From a virus, in IMG/VR virus record IMGVR_UViG_3300010389_000137, positions 1 through 24,207 of that record: a stretch of DNA of 24,207 nt; one strand, given 5' to 3'. How positions within the stretch are numbered: position 1 is the stretch's first letter; each line of letters begins with the position of its first letter. The notes below the pieces were generated by a model. That model worked only from the letters and a program-made list of their open reading frames with translations. It was not told where the DNA came from and did no database searches. Position numbers and translations under genes: made by a program. This document shows positions 16,570 through 24,207 of the stretch, in pieces.

Positions 16570-19074
16570 TTAAATATGGTTTTTAATTTGAACTGCAAGA
16601 GATCCAGTATCAACAGCAGTATCATCACTTTGTTTATTGATTGAGAGATCAACGTGAGTTGTAGATCTTGCAATGCCAACATAAGAGGCGAATCCTTGAT
16701 CCATTGGATGTGAGAGGACAAAGTAATCATTACTATTAGTATAAGTACTCGCAAAACTTACACGATAGTTTCCACTTGACTGTTGAGAAACAGTGACGCC
16801 AGATGTTCCTCTCCAGGTTGGTGAACCACCTAAAGTAATCTCACCATACTTATCTCCTGGTGGATTGACAACTGATGAAAGTGTTCCTGAAGTTGGAAGA
16901 GCAGTGGTCGGAGGAGTGAATGTTGTGTAGGTTGAGATTCCGATAGAATTATATCTTTGTCCAGCAGTTCCAACACCTGCTGAAATTCTCATATCATCAA
17001 AAATTACATCTAAACTATAACCATTATTATAAGTTGTTCCATTGATAACAGGAATTCCATTTCCAAATGCAGCGCCAAATCCCAGTCCAGCACCACTTGT
17101 GTGAAGGATATCATTGTCAATAAGTGCGTCATTAATAGTAAATGAAGTTTCAATGCCATTTATATAAAAGTGTATTGAACCATTGTCCCCTTCTCTTACC
17201 AGTGCATAATGATTCCATTTATCGAGGAAGGTGGAGTTCCACGTCGAAAGGGACTGAATGTCAAGAGTTGCTGATGAGGGATTATTTTCATTATTCCAAA
17301 TGTAAATGATGTTGGTACCACTATTACGCACACCAAAAGACCAGTTCCCGCTTGCATCGTCGGTTGAGACTTGAGATACTATAGTTTCGTAAGTTGCTGG
17401 CGTACTATCGTGGTATATCCAGAATTCAATCGTCCAAGAACCAGTGAAATCATAGTCACTTCTATCAGCATAGGATACTCCGACACCACTGACAACTCCA
17501 CCAATATTTCTATAAGATCCCGTTCCAATCGTAACTGCAGAACCTACAATACTAGAACCAGCACTTACAAAAACTGGACTTACTCCAAACTTCGCATCAG
17601 TAAAGTCATCATCAAAGGTTGCTCTGAAGATGACATTATCCCATTCGGTATCTGCAGGTTGAGTGACTGGTGTTCCACTTGAAAGAACAAACTCTCTCCA
17701 GGCACTTCCATCATAATAGAATGGAGCTCCAGCAATTTGTTTGATTTCTCCTGCTGTACCTGATGTTCCTACGATTGTTTCGTTATTTTGTGCTAATTGT
17801 ATTCCACCGTTAACTGAAAGTTTACTTGTTGGATTTGTGGTGCCTATTCCAACATTTCCTGCGGCATTGGCAATAAGTCTAATATTACCAGCACCATCAG
17901 AAAGAACTACATTGTTGCTGGAAGTTCTAATATCAAGTTCACCAGAATTTCCATCATAACTTCCTAGAATTACATTTTCACTTCCAGATGTAATGTATCT
18001 TCCTGCTGCCCATCCAATAAAAGTGTTGCGTAAAGTTGTCGATGCATTTTGACCTGCCCAAGAACCAACAGCAGTATTTCCATTCCAGGTACTAACTATA
18101 TTATTATTTCCAACAACATTTAGTGCATAATAACCAATAGCAACATTTTCTCCAGCTGCTCCAGGTGTAGTAAATGAATAATCTCCAATTGCAACATTAC
18201 GATTACCAGTGAATGTAGAAGCAGGATGTTGTGTGATAATTACGTTGTCTTGATAATTGGTAGAGTTTCCTTTTATGGTTAATCCCTGAATAGTAGAAAC
18301 ACCAGAAACTATCAAATTGGTTGTGCTTGTAACCCCTGTAATTGTTACTCCATTATTTGTGAATACCGCACGATCAGCATTTCCCTTAAGAACAATATCT
18401 CCATCATTATTTGATTTTATGGTTATATTTCTATCATCACCACCAAGATTGTTGGCATTATAAATTTCCATTCCAAGGGCAGAAGTCCATCGAATTCCTA
18501 CATTAGTATTTCCACTAAGATAAATTAATCTGCCTGGTTGAAGTGTAACATCACCAACGTTATTAATTTTAAGATTATCTGTTGCTATATTTGGATTTCC
18601 AAATGTAGAAACACCAGAAACAATTAAGTGATTAAAATGTGAAGTTCCAACAGTATCAATACCAGCAATACTGCCACCACCTCCAGTTGCAGTAACTGTT
18701 ACAACTCCTGCAGAAATTGGAGAAACTGAAAGATTAGTTCCAAAATCAATAGTTCCAGCAGTTCCTACTGTTGATCCATCATCAAGAATGACTACACCAG
18801 AACCAGATCCAACAATACCAGTCAATCCAGATCCATCACCAACAAATGCAGTAGCAGTTATTGTACCTGATGTGTTTATATTTACTGTGGGTATCAATGC
18901 TGATGCAATACCTGCAGTTGCGGCAAATCCAATCGAATTGGTAATGTTGGTGCCATCACCTAAAGCAGTATAAATTTCACTAAAATTTTCATTAATTTTA
19001 AGGGCACCAATTAGTAGCGAATCACCATCTCCAGCATCAGGCGTAGATCCAGTGTTTATTCCTTGTCTTGCCAT
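16570..19074 (-). CDS. Tail-fibre-like protein: gp9/gp10-type N-terminus, YadA-head-like repeats and LamG-type domain
   Basis: 834 residues. The N-terminus, with GALKINENFSEIYTALGDG (23-41), closely follows the N-termini of T4 gp10 (GGIKINENFDELYYELGDG) and gp9 (GGNKINSDFNAIYNAFGD), which I recall as baseplate-attached proteins. Fibre repeats follow (TATAFVGDGSGLTGI, LIVSGVST). Residues about 288-372 hold repeats of the type NVAIGDYS, NVAIGYYAL, NTAVGSWAG, NTFIGWAAG and NVILGS, like YadA head repeats of trimeric adhesins. NVGIGTTNPTSKLSV (about 403-417) is a common fibre motif. About 545-695 is a LamG/concanavalin-A-like sandwich (SWTIEFWIYHD, NWSFGVRNSG, KWNHYALVREG, FYINGIE). Inferred role: a trimeric appendage anchored in the baseplate, with LamG as candidate glycan binder. 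A late promoter ends 21 bases upstream, and AAAGG lies before the ATG. Confidence 0.85.
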   Translation of the reverse strand: MARQGINTGSTPDAGDGDSLLIGALKINENFSEIYTALGDGTNITNSIGFAATAGIASALIPTVNINTSGTITATAFVGDGSGLTGIVGSGSGVVILDDGSTVGTAGTIDFGTNLSVSPISAGVVTVTATGGGGSIAGIDTVGTSHFNHLIVSGVSTFGNPNIATDNLKINNVGDVTLQPGRLIYLSGNTNVGIRWTSALGMEIYNANNLGGDDRNITIKSNNDGDIVLKGNADRAVFTNNGVTITGVTSTTNLIVSGVSTIQGLTIKGNSTNYQDNVIITQHPASTFTGNRNVAIGDYSFTTPGAAGENVAIGYYALNVVGNNNIVSTWNGNTAVGSWAGQNASTTLRNTFIGWAAGRYITSGSENVILGSYDGNSGELDIRTSSNNVVLSDGAGNIRLIANAAGNVGIGTTNPTSKLSVNGGIQLAQNNETIVGTSGTAGEIKQIAGAPFYYDGSAWREFVLSSGTPVTQPADTEWDNVIFRATFDDDFTDAKFGVSPVFVSAGSSIVGSAVTIGTGSYRNIGGVVSGVGVSYADRSDYDFTGSWTIEFWIYHDSTPATYETIVSQVSTDDASGNWSFGVRNSGTNIIYIWNNENNPSSATLDIQSLSTWNSTFLDKWNHYALVREGDNGSIHFYINGIETSFTINDALIDNDILHTSGAGLGFGAAFGNGIPVINGTTYNNGYSLDVIFDDMRISAGVGTAGQRYNSIGISTYTTFTPPTTALPTSGTLSSVVNPPGDKYGEITLGGSPTWRGTSGVTVSQQSSGNYRVSFASTYTNSNDYFVLSHPMDQGFASYVGIARSTTHVDLSINKQSDDTAVDTGSLAVQIKNHI

Positions 19075-19095
19075 TGATAGATATACCTTTAGAAG

Positions 19096-19103
19096 TATTT
19101 ATT
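19096..19103 (-). promoter_or_regulatory. T4-type late promoter motif (AATAAATA) for the LamG fibre gene
   Basis: AATAAATA on the minus strand starts one base after the TAA stop of the gp7-like gene and ends 21 bases before the fibre ATG. Its position relative to the start codon matches the motifs before gp13 and gp15. Confidence 0.7.
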
Positions 19104-19104
19104 G

Positions 19105-22100
19105 TTAAACATAATTTTTGAACTTAAGTGGATTAAATCTAATCACACTTGCAGATGTATCAATTCCACTAAATCCATATGATTTGAATTCTTGTGGATT
19201 TGGACGAGAAAGGTTGTAAATTCTTCCCCAACTGAATTCTCCAACATAAGTTGAAGTGCTGATAGAACCACCAGAGTAAGTTGTGATTCCAAGATAGTCC
19301 CAAGTATAGAATGTAGAATCAAAGAAAATCGTTGATGAACCCAGTCCAATTGTGCTAATTCCAGTAGTTGGTTCTACAGCAGCAAATACTCTTGCAATTA
19401 CTGTTGTTCCAACTCCAACAACATCTTTATAATGAGTCTCTACGGTATCTACCTGATAAATTCCATCAACATATTGAGTGGATACTCCAATGATTGAACC
19501 ATCTATTCGGTATGTGAAGAAACTAGTTGATGCAGCACCTGCATTAGAATTTTGAACAACGAAGAAATCACCAACAGCGATCTGACTAACTGTAATTGCC
19601 GTTCCAACAATATCAGAATCTCTCAAGAATGAATCTTGTGGGATATAGAAATCGAAGATATTTTTATCAGTTCCCGAAATGGTTGAAATTCCATATCCGA
19701 CGATAGTACCAAAATCACCAGTATAAGAGATATTATTAATTGTTTCCACCTTAGGGGAAGGTGCTTCAATTAAGACAACAGGAGGGTTGGTGCTTGTATA
19801 ACCAGTTCCTGCACTTGTAACAGTAATCAATGAAACGGTTCCTGCAATAGAAACTGTTGCTGATGCGGATGCTCTTTGAGTTGTGTCTAATCCTACGGGA
19901 TTTTCAATAGTTACTGATGGTGGATTTGTATAGGTATATCCAATTCCTGGATCAGAAATTACAATAGAAGTGATTGTTCCCGCAGAAGAAACTATAGCAG
20001 TTGCTGAGGCTGCTACCAAAGAATCTTGAGAGACGATGCTGATCTTGTTCTGTGGTTTCTCAGTAGTTCCGTCATGGAGATATTCACTATGACTATCGAA
20101 GAAAGTCTTAACACTTTCGACAAATACAACCGTTGAACCAATACCAACATTCTCGATTAAGTTTGAAGTTGGGTTGATGACAGGTTCATAAAGAATTCTG
20201 TCTTTTGCAACTTCTTCTCCATTAATAATCTTATCTTCAGTCTGTCTGCACCAAACTACAGGACGAAGTAAGTTTGCATTTTGAGTAACACCAGGTCCAG
20301 GATAAACATTGGTTTCTGCAATGTCTGTAGAAACTACATCAGTCACCAATCTTGTGTTTTGCCTCAATCCTTCAACATCACTAGTGATTGTCAAGGTGTC
20401 TCCTTCCTTGACAGTTTCAAGAATATCAACATTTAATGTGTCAACACTGCCAGTTCCCTTGTAGAATAGTATCTTAGAAAGATCTCCTGGTTTTGGTGGT
20501 TCGCTGAAAGTAATAATACTTCCACCATTGAATGTATATGAAATGTCAGGAACTTGGAGAACGTCATTGATAAAGATTAGCAGACATGCCTTAACTTCAA
20601 TATTGGATCCTCTTCTTGCTCTGATAGTTGTTTGATCTCCATTAATCTTGATTGGGAAGTTAACTCTTTCCCCATCAAACAGAGAATCAATTGGATCAAT
20701 TACCTGAAGATCACCAAGAGTCCAACCATTAAAGGTATCTGAAGCAGTTCTATCAACAGTGATTTGGAACTCTTTAAACGAGATAGAAGGATCTGTTGGA
20801 ATTCCAGTAGCACCACCAATGTCTACAGTCAGAACTTCACTTTGTCCGAAACCATATCCCGGTTTCGTAATTTCAAAGGAGATTACGCTAGAACCTTGTC
20901 CAACTACAACATCAACATATGCCTCAGTTCCAATTCCACTTGAAGTGGAACTATAGATTAATGGGATATTTGAGTATGATAATGGTGCATCGAAGATAAC
21001 ATATGGAATGTTTGTAGATGTATATCCAACCCCAGGATTTGTAATTGCAACTCCTGTTACATGTCCACCAACAACCGTAGCAGTACCAACGTAAGTTATC
21101 TCAGGAACACCAGTGCTTGAGAGTGCAACTCCAACATTAACTGTTTGAACTCCTACGCGATAACCAGATCCACTGTTTCCGATACTAATCGCAGAAATAG
21201 TTCCTGCAATAGAAACAGTAGCAGTTCCCCCAGCAGCAACTAGAGGTTGATATCCTAATCCCTCTGTTGAAGCAACAGAGACGATTACACCACCAACAGG
21301 AATACTTGCAGCATTCACATCATAAGCAGTTGAGGATGCCGAACCTGTAAATGTTATTGAGCTGATGCCAGCAGATTCTGACAGATCATAATCACCAGTA
21401 ATTAAGACACTTCCCGTAGATCTTTCTGGACCTTGGAAAATTTCATTGATTAGAATAACAGCATTACTTGTGGAGAATCCAACAACATCAGAACCCTCGG
21501 ACTTTAGAGTAAACTCTTTATTGATTCCGTTAAATCCATCAGAAATATCATCAAAGATATAGTTCTTGGAATATGGTTCTGCAATAGTATCTGTTATTCC
21601 AGATCTCATGAAGGTTCTTCCACTAAATGTGGAATGAGTCTGAACACCAATCCAATCTCTTTCATCTGGAGGATTTGTTGTAGATGCGATTGGTTTCAAT
21701 CCATATGGTGCAGTAATGAAGTTAATAGTGTTATCAACAATATTATAATCTCCACTGATCTTTGTAATAAGACTTCCAGGATCATGTGTGGAAATTCCAG
21801 TTCCCATCCATTGTCTCTGAACAAGAACAATGTTTGATGCCCCAATACCAACACCATCAATTCTCATTATCTCATTATTAATCTTAATCAGATCTCCACC
21901 GAAGAAAGATGTTATTCCAGAGAATTCCAGTTTATTCTCTGTAATCGGCATTATAGATGCAAGAGTTGTCGTAATCGCGGTAGAGACGATTGGAGATTGA
22001 ATTACATTATCAATTGTGATGATTGCTTTTGCGTTTTGATTCTTCGCAACAAATCTGTGAGAAGTTCCAATACCAACGCTAGAGATTTCAAGAAGAGTTG

Positions 22101-24207
22101 GTGAAGTGCTCAATGCCTCTGAAGAAGATGCTGCTACTTGAACTGTAAGTTCATTGTTTTTGACAATGAACACCGTGGAAGGCATTTTATCAGTAACGCC
22201 GATTCCTGGGATAGTTGCTGTTACAATTCCAATAGCAGAAGTTGTTCCAGCACCAGAGTAAACATAACTTACCTCTTCACCAGTTACAAAAAAGTTTTCT
22301 GGCAGTGTTATTTGATTGGATCCAACTTTTACAATGCTGGAATCACTACCATCAAAGTATCTCTCAAAAATTGGTTTTTGCTTATACGTTAATCCAAATT
22401 GTCTCTTAACATCAACTTCTGTTCCGTAGTAGAATCCATATCCAGTTTCAATATATGCATTTGTAAAGTCAATAATTCTCTCGGGAATAGTTATATCAAC
22501 TAATCCAAGAGCATGTTGATATACTCTTACTTGAACATCAATACTTGGCGCAGGAGTAAATGTAAGATCTACAGCACCAGATGGTGTTACATTTCCACCA
22601 ATGGTTCCAAGTGATGAACCAGTTTGAATCACTCCAAACTCCGAAATGAATGCGTTTGATTCGTCATCTGCCACAACAACTTCGGATACTTGATACTCAC
22701 CAGTAGTAGTATCTTCTACAGAAACAATGTAATAAGCACAATCATATGCATCTTGATACGTTGAGATAGTGGTTATTCCAGGAGATCCAGATGCGGCAAT
22801 TGAAGTATATGTTGATTTTATAGTTGAGTTGTTGAACGTACTAATTCCACTAGAAGTTGCCGATGTATCTGTAATGGAAACTCTAAGACAATTTACATTG
22901 TATTCTACTGTCGTAGTAGAATATGGAATAAGATCGATATTTAAATTAGATCCAGAGAGATATGCAAAATAAGTACCGAAACCTGGAGTTGAGAAAGATG
23001 ATACACTTCCAGTATTCAGTTGTCCATATTCTTGAACATAAACATTAGTTCCGTCATGAATGAGAATAAGTTCATCAGTCTCAAAATAAGACTGAGTTGT
23101 TGAACCAATTTGAACAAGAACCTTAGAACTTCTGTAGGTAGAAGCGATACCAACAATAGTGGTTGCTGAAGACGTTCCTGTAGGAATATTAGCAGTGCTA
23201 GATTCTATCTTAACAATATCGCCAAATGATGTACTTCCAACGCCAGAAACAACCTCTCTGATGTTATATGATGCCACACTTACGTTATAGTTGTTAACGG
23301 CATACTTAGTTGGATAGAATAACAGGTTTCCTTCAGTTCCTGTAATATTAAAATCAAAGGATCCCATATCATAGACAGTTTCAGATCTACCATATTGGTT
23401 CAGGTATCCATTTGAGTTGTCATGAAGGAGTGAGACAAGCATAATCTGCTTTTGAGCAGTAAATGTCATGTCTTCGACAAAAGTAATATATTTCTTACCA
23501 AATGCATCCAAATTAAAAGTATCAACAATACTAAATCTTGTAGATCTAGGTTCGCTATTGAATGTATTGCTAAAGTCATCAATCATCAAGACTCTGTTAC
23601 CAACAGACTCAATATAATCTTGAATTACGCGAGAATTGAAAATAATCTCATCAGATTTTACCAATCCATCAATTTTAATATTGTTTTCCTTAACTAAGTC
23701 AAAATCATATACACAATTCAAATCTACAAACTGAGAGAAATCTGCAATTCCAACAAAATCTCCAAGATTTTGTTCTGTGCTTATTCCAGAATCAGTTTTA
23801 ACAGATTCTATTATAAGATCACTAAATCTCTTGAATCCAGAAGTGTGATTAAGATTGCTTACTGCACCATCCCATTTGTCGAGAGGAACTTCCGATCTTA
23901 ATGCGTAAGAGAAGTATTGATAGTAGTCATTATCGTGCATTCTCTGGAACTCATTTCCCAAAATTCCAGTATCTTTTTGCCAACCTTTTTCTACGGTTGA
24001 TCCTGCACCAACAATGTACTGACATTTTGAAGTTGTTACTTTTCCAATTTCTCCGCGAGACATTGAAGACTCACCGACAAGAACATCTTTAACTTTGAAG
24101 GTATTGTTTGAGGAAACTCTAAGAATTTCAGTATCTGGATCCCATCCTACAACTATTCCATTAGATCCATTTGATCTTACAGTTTCTCCAATATTAAAGA
24201 CATTCTT
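19105..24207 (-). CDS. gp7: Very large gp7-like baseplate wedge protein (5' end beyond the window)
   Basis: The frame is open to the right edge: 1700 codons are visible, and the ATG at 24063 is internal. The first visible part, FNIGETV...WDPDTEILRVS...GESSMSRGEIGKV, and then DYYQYFSYALRSEVPLDKW...NHTSGFKRF, resemble the C-terminal part of T4 gp7 as I recall it (VGQTIYTATG..., then RSYYVMKIKSNLPSSRW...HPVGFGF). This and the place before gp8 suggest gp7, the wedge protein that joins gp10, gp8 and gp6. T4 gp7 has about 1032 residues; here some 1600 residues follow the conserved motif. They are beta-rich, with Gly-Tyr repeats in two clusters, an 'IKINNEIMRIDGV...VQRQW' module near 735, and 'INDVLQVP'-type segments. 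It could instead be an unrelated long baseplate protein that shares only these modules. Confidence 0.65.
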   Translation of the reverse strand, partial: KNVFNIGETVRSNGSNGIVVGWDPDTEILRVSSNNTFKVKDVLVGESSMSRGEIGKVTTSKCQYIVGAGSTVEKGWQKDTGILGNEFQRMHDNDYYQYFSYALRSEVPLDKWDGAVSNLNHTSGFKRFSDLIIESVKTDSGISTEQNLGDFVGIADFSQFVDLNCVYDFDLVKENNIKIDGLVKSDEIIFNSRVIQDYIESVGNRVLMIDDFSNTFNSEPRSTRFSIVDTFNLDAFGKKYITFVEDMTFTAQKQIMLVSLLHDNSNGYLNQYGRSETVYDMGSFDFNITGTEGNLLFYPTKYAVNNYNVSVASYNIREVVSGVGSTSFGDIVKIESSTANIPTGTSSATTIVGIASTYRSSKVLVQIGSTTQSYFETDELILIHDGTNVYVQEYGQLNTGSVSSFSTPGFGTYFAYLSGSNLNIDLIPYSTTTVEYNVNCLRVSITDTSATSSGISTFNNSTIKSTYTSIAASGSPGITTISTYQDAYDCAYYIVSVEDTTTGEYQVSEVVVADDESNAFISEFGVIQTGSSLGTIGGNVTPSGAVDLTFTPAPSIDVQVRVYQHALGLVDITIPERIIDFTNAYIETGYGFYYGTEVDVKRQFGLTYKQKPIFERYFDGSDSSIVKVGSNQITLPENFFVTGEEVSYVYSGAGTTSAIGIVTATIPGIGVTDKMPSTVFIVKNNELTVQVAASSSEALSTSPTLLEISSVGIGTSHRFVAKNQNAKAIITIDNVIQSPIVSTAITTTLASIMPITENKLEFSGITSFFGGDLIKINNEIMRIDGVGIGASNIVLVQRQWMGTGISTHDPGSLITKISGDYNIVDNTINFITAPYGLKPIASTTNPPDERDWIGVQTHSTFSGRTFMRSGITDTIAEPYSKNYIFDDISDGFNGINKEFTLKSEGSDVVGFSTSNAVILINEIFQGPERSTGSVLITGDYDLSESAGISSITFTGSASSTAYDVNAASIPVGGVIVSVASTEGLGYQPLVAAGGTATVSIAGTISAISIGNSGSGYRVGVQTVNVGVALSSTGVPEITYVGTATVVGGHVTGVAITNPGVGYTSTNIPYVIFDAPLSYSNIPLIYSSTSSGIGTEAYVDVVVGQGSSVISFEITKPGYGFGQSEVLTVDIGGATGIPTDPSISFKEFQITVDRTASDTFNGWTLGDLQVIDPIDSLFDGERVNFPIKINGDQTTIRARRGSNIEVKACLLIFINDVLQVPDISYTFNGGSIITFSEPPKPGDLSKILFYKGTGSVDTLNVDILETVKEGDTLTITSDVEGLRQNTRLVTDVVSTDIAETNVYPGPGVTQNANLLRPVVWCRQTEDKIINGEEVAKDRILYEPVINPTSNLIENVGIGSTVVFVESVKTFFDSHSEYLHDGTTEKPQNKISIVSQDSLVAASATAIVSSAGTITSIVISDPGIGYTYTNPPSVTIENPVGLDTTQRASASATVSIAGTVSLITVTSAGTGYTSTNPPVVLIEAPSPKVETINNISYTGDFGTIVGYGISTISGTDKNIFDFYIPQDSFLRDSDIVGTAITVSQIAVGDFFVVQNSNAGAASTSFFTYRIDGSIIGVSTQYVDGIYQVDTVETHYKDVVGVGTTVIARVFAAVEPTTGISTIGLGSSTIFFDSTFYTWDYLGITTYSGGSISTSTYVGEFSWGRIYNLSRPNPQEFKSYGFSGIDTSASVIRFNPLKFKNYV
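19757..20020 (-). repeat. Gly-Tyr-Thr repeat pair near the 3' end of the gp7-like gene
   Basis: Two clear copies, GIGYTYTNPPSVTIENP and GTGYTSTNPPVVLIEAP, each after an Ala/Thr strand (SATAIVSSAGTI, SASATVSIAGTV). The strong likeness of the two suggests recent duplication. Limits are approximate. Confidence 0.8.
20815..21240 (-). repeat. Gly-Tyr repeat cluster in the middle of the gp7-like gene
   Basis: The encoded copies are GSGYRVGVQTVNVGV, GVGYTSTNIPYVIFDAP and a more distant PGYGFGQSEVLTVDIGG, preceded by strands of the type TISAISIGNSG and VTGVAITNPG. Limits are approximate. Confidence 0.7.

Noticed and set aside
24061-24063. ATG as the start of the gp7-like gene
   Set aside because: The same frame continues without a stop to the right edge, and the 48 upstream residues fit the T4 gp7 pattern, so this Met is internal.
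360-24092. Many plus-strand open frames of 60-120 codons
   Set aside because: All lie antisense to long minus-strand genes with family motifs. Their translations have no recognisable domain and no promoter or ribosome site was found for them, so they are shadows of the minus-strand codons.
1-24207. Search for host-like metabolic genes, tRNAs, IS elements or attachment sites
   Set aside because: None was seen; all sequence is accounted for by virion genes and gaps of at most about 42 bases.

Overview
The window looks like part of the virion-structure module of a T4-like myovirus from the marine cyanophage or pelagiphage side of the family. Every supported gene lies on the minus strand, so transcription runs from the right edge to the left. 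The DNA is AT-rich by eye. The backbone follows the T4 order 7-8-13-14-15-16, and gp8, gp13, gp14, gp15 and gp16 can each be recognised by motifs I recall from the T4 proteins. Long Gly/Thr/Ser-rich beta-type proteins, typical of phages of Prochlorococcus, Synechococcus or SAR11 bacteria, are inserted between and within the backbone genes. No host metabolic gene, tRNA, integrase or replication gene is present, so the host cannot be fixed from this window.

Layout in transcription order: (a) a very large baseplate protein, open at the right edge, whose first visible part resembles the C-terminal part of T4 gp7; (b) an 834-aa trimeric-fibre-like protein with a gp9/gp10-type N-terminal baseplate motif, YadA-head-like repeats and a LamG-type domain; (c) gp8, baseplate wedge; (d) a 2493-aa DUF4815-type protein where T4 carries genes 9 to 12; (e) two very small genes (75 and 54 aa) and a 128-aa beta-sandwich-like protein, overlapping or nearly touching; (f) gp13 and gp14, neck; (g) gp15, tail terminator; (h) gp16, small terminase; (i) a long fibre-like protein, cut by the left edge, lying where T4 would have gene 17.

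Five copies of a T4-type late promoter motif (NATAAATA on the minus strand) stand in the five longer gaps. They precede the LamG fibre gene, gp8, gp13, gp15 and the left-edge fibre gene, and split the region into late units: LamG fibre / gp8 to the 128-aa gene / gp13-gp14 / gp15-gp16 / left fibre. At three of them the stop codon of the upstream gene lies in or overlaps the promoter motif.

The most interesting pattern is modular. The same short beta modules recur in proteins that are otherwise unrelated: a Gly-Tyr-Thr repeat, an 'IDNE...RG' module and a 'F-x-x-G-(E/D)-x-(V/I)' module. They occur in baseplate, neck, tail-terminator and fibre proteins, and explain why gp14, gp15 and gp8 are longer than in T4. 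No stretch over 300 bases lacks a gene.
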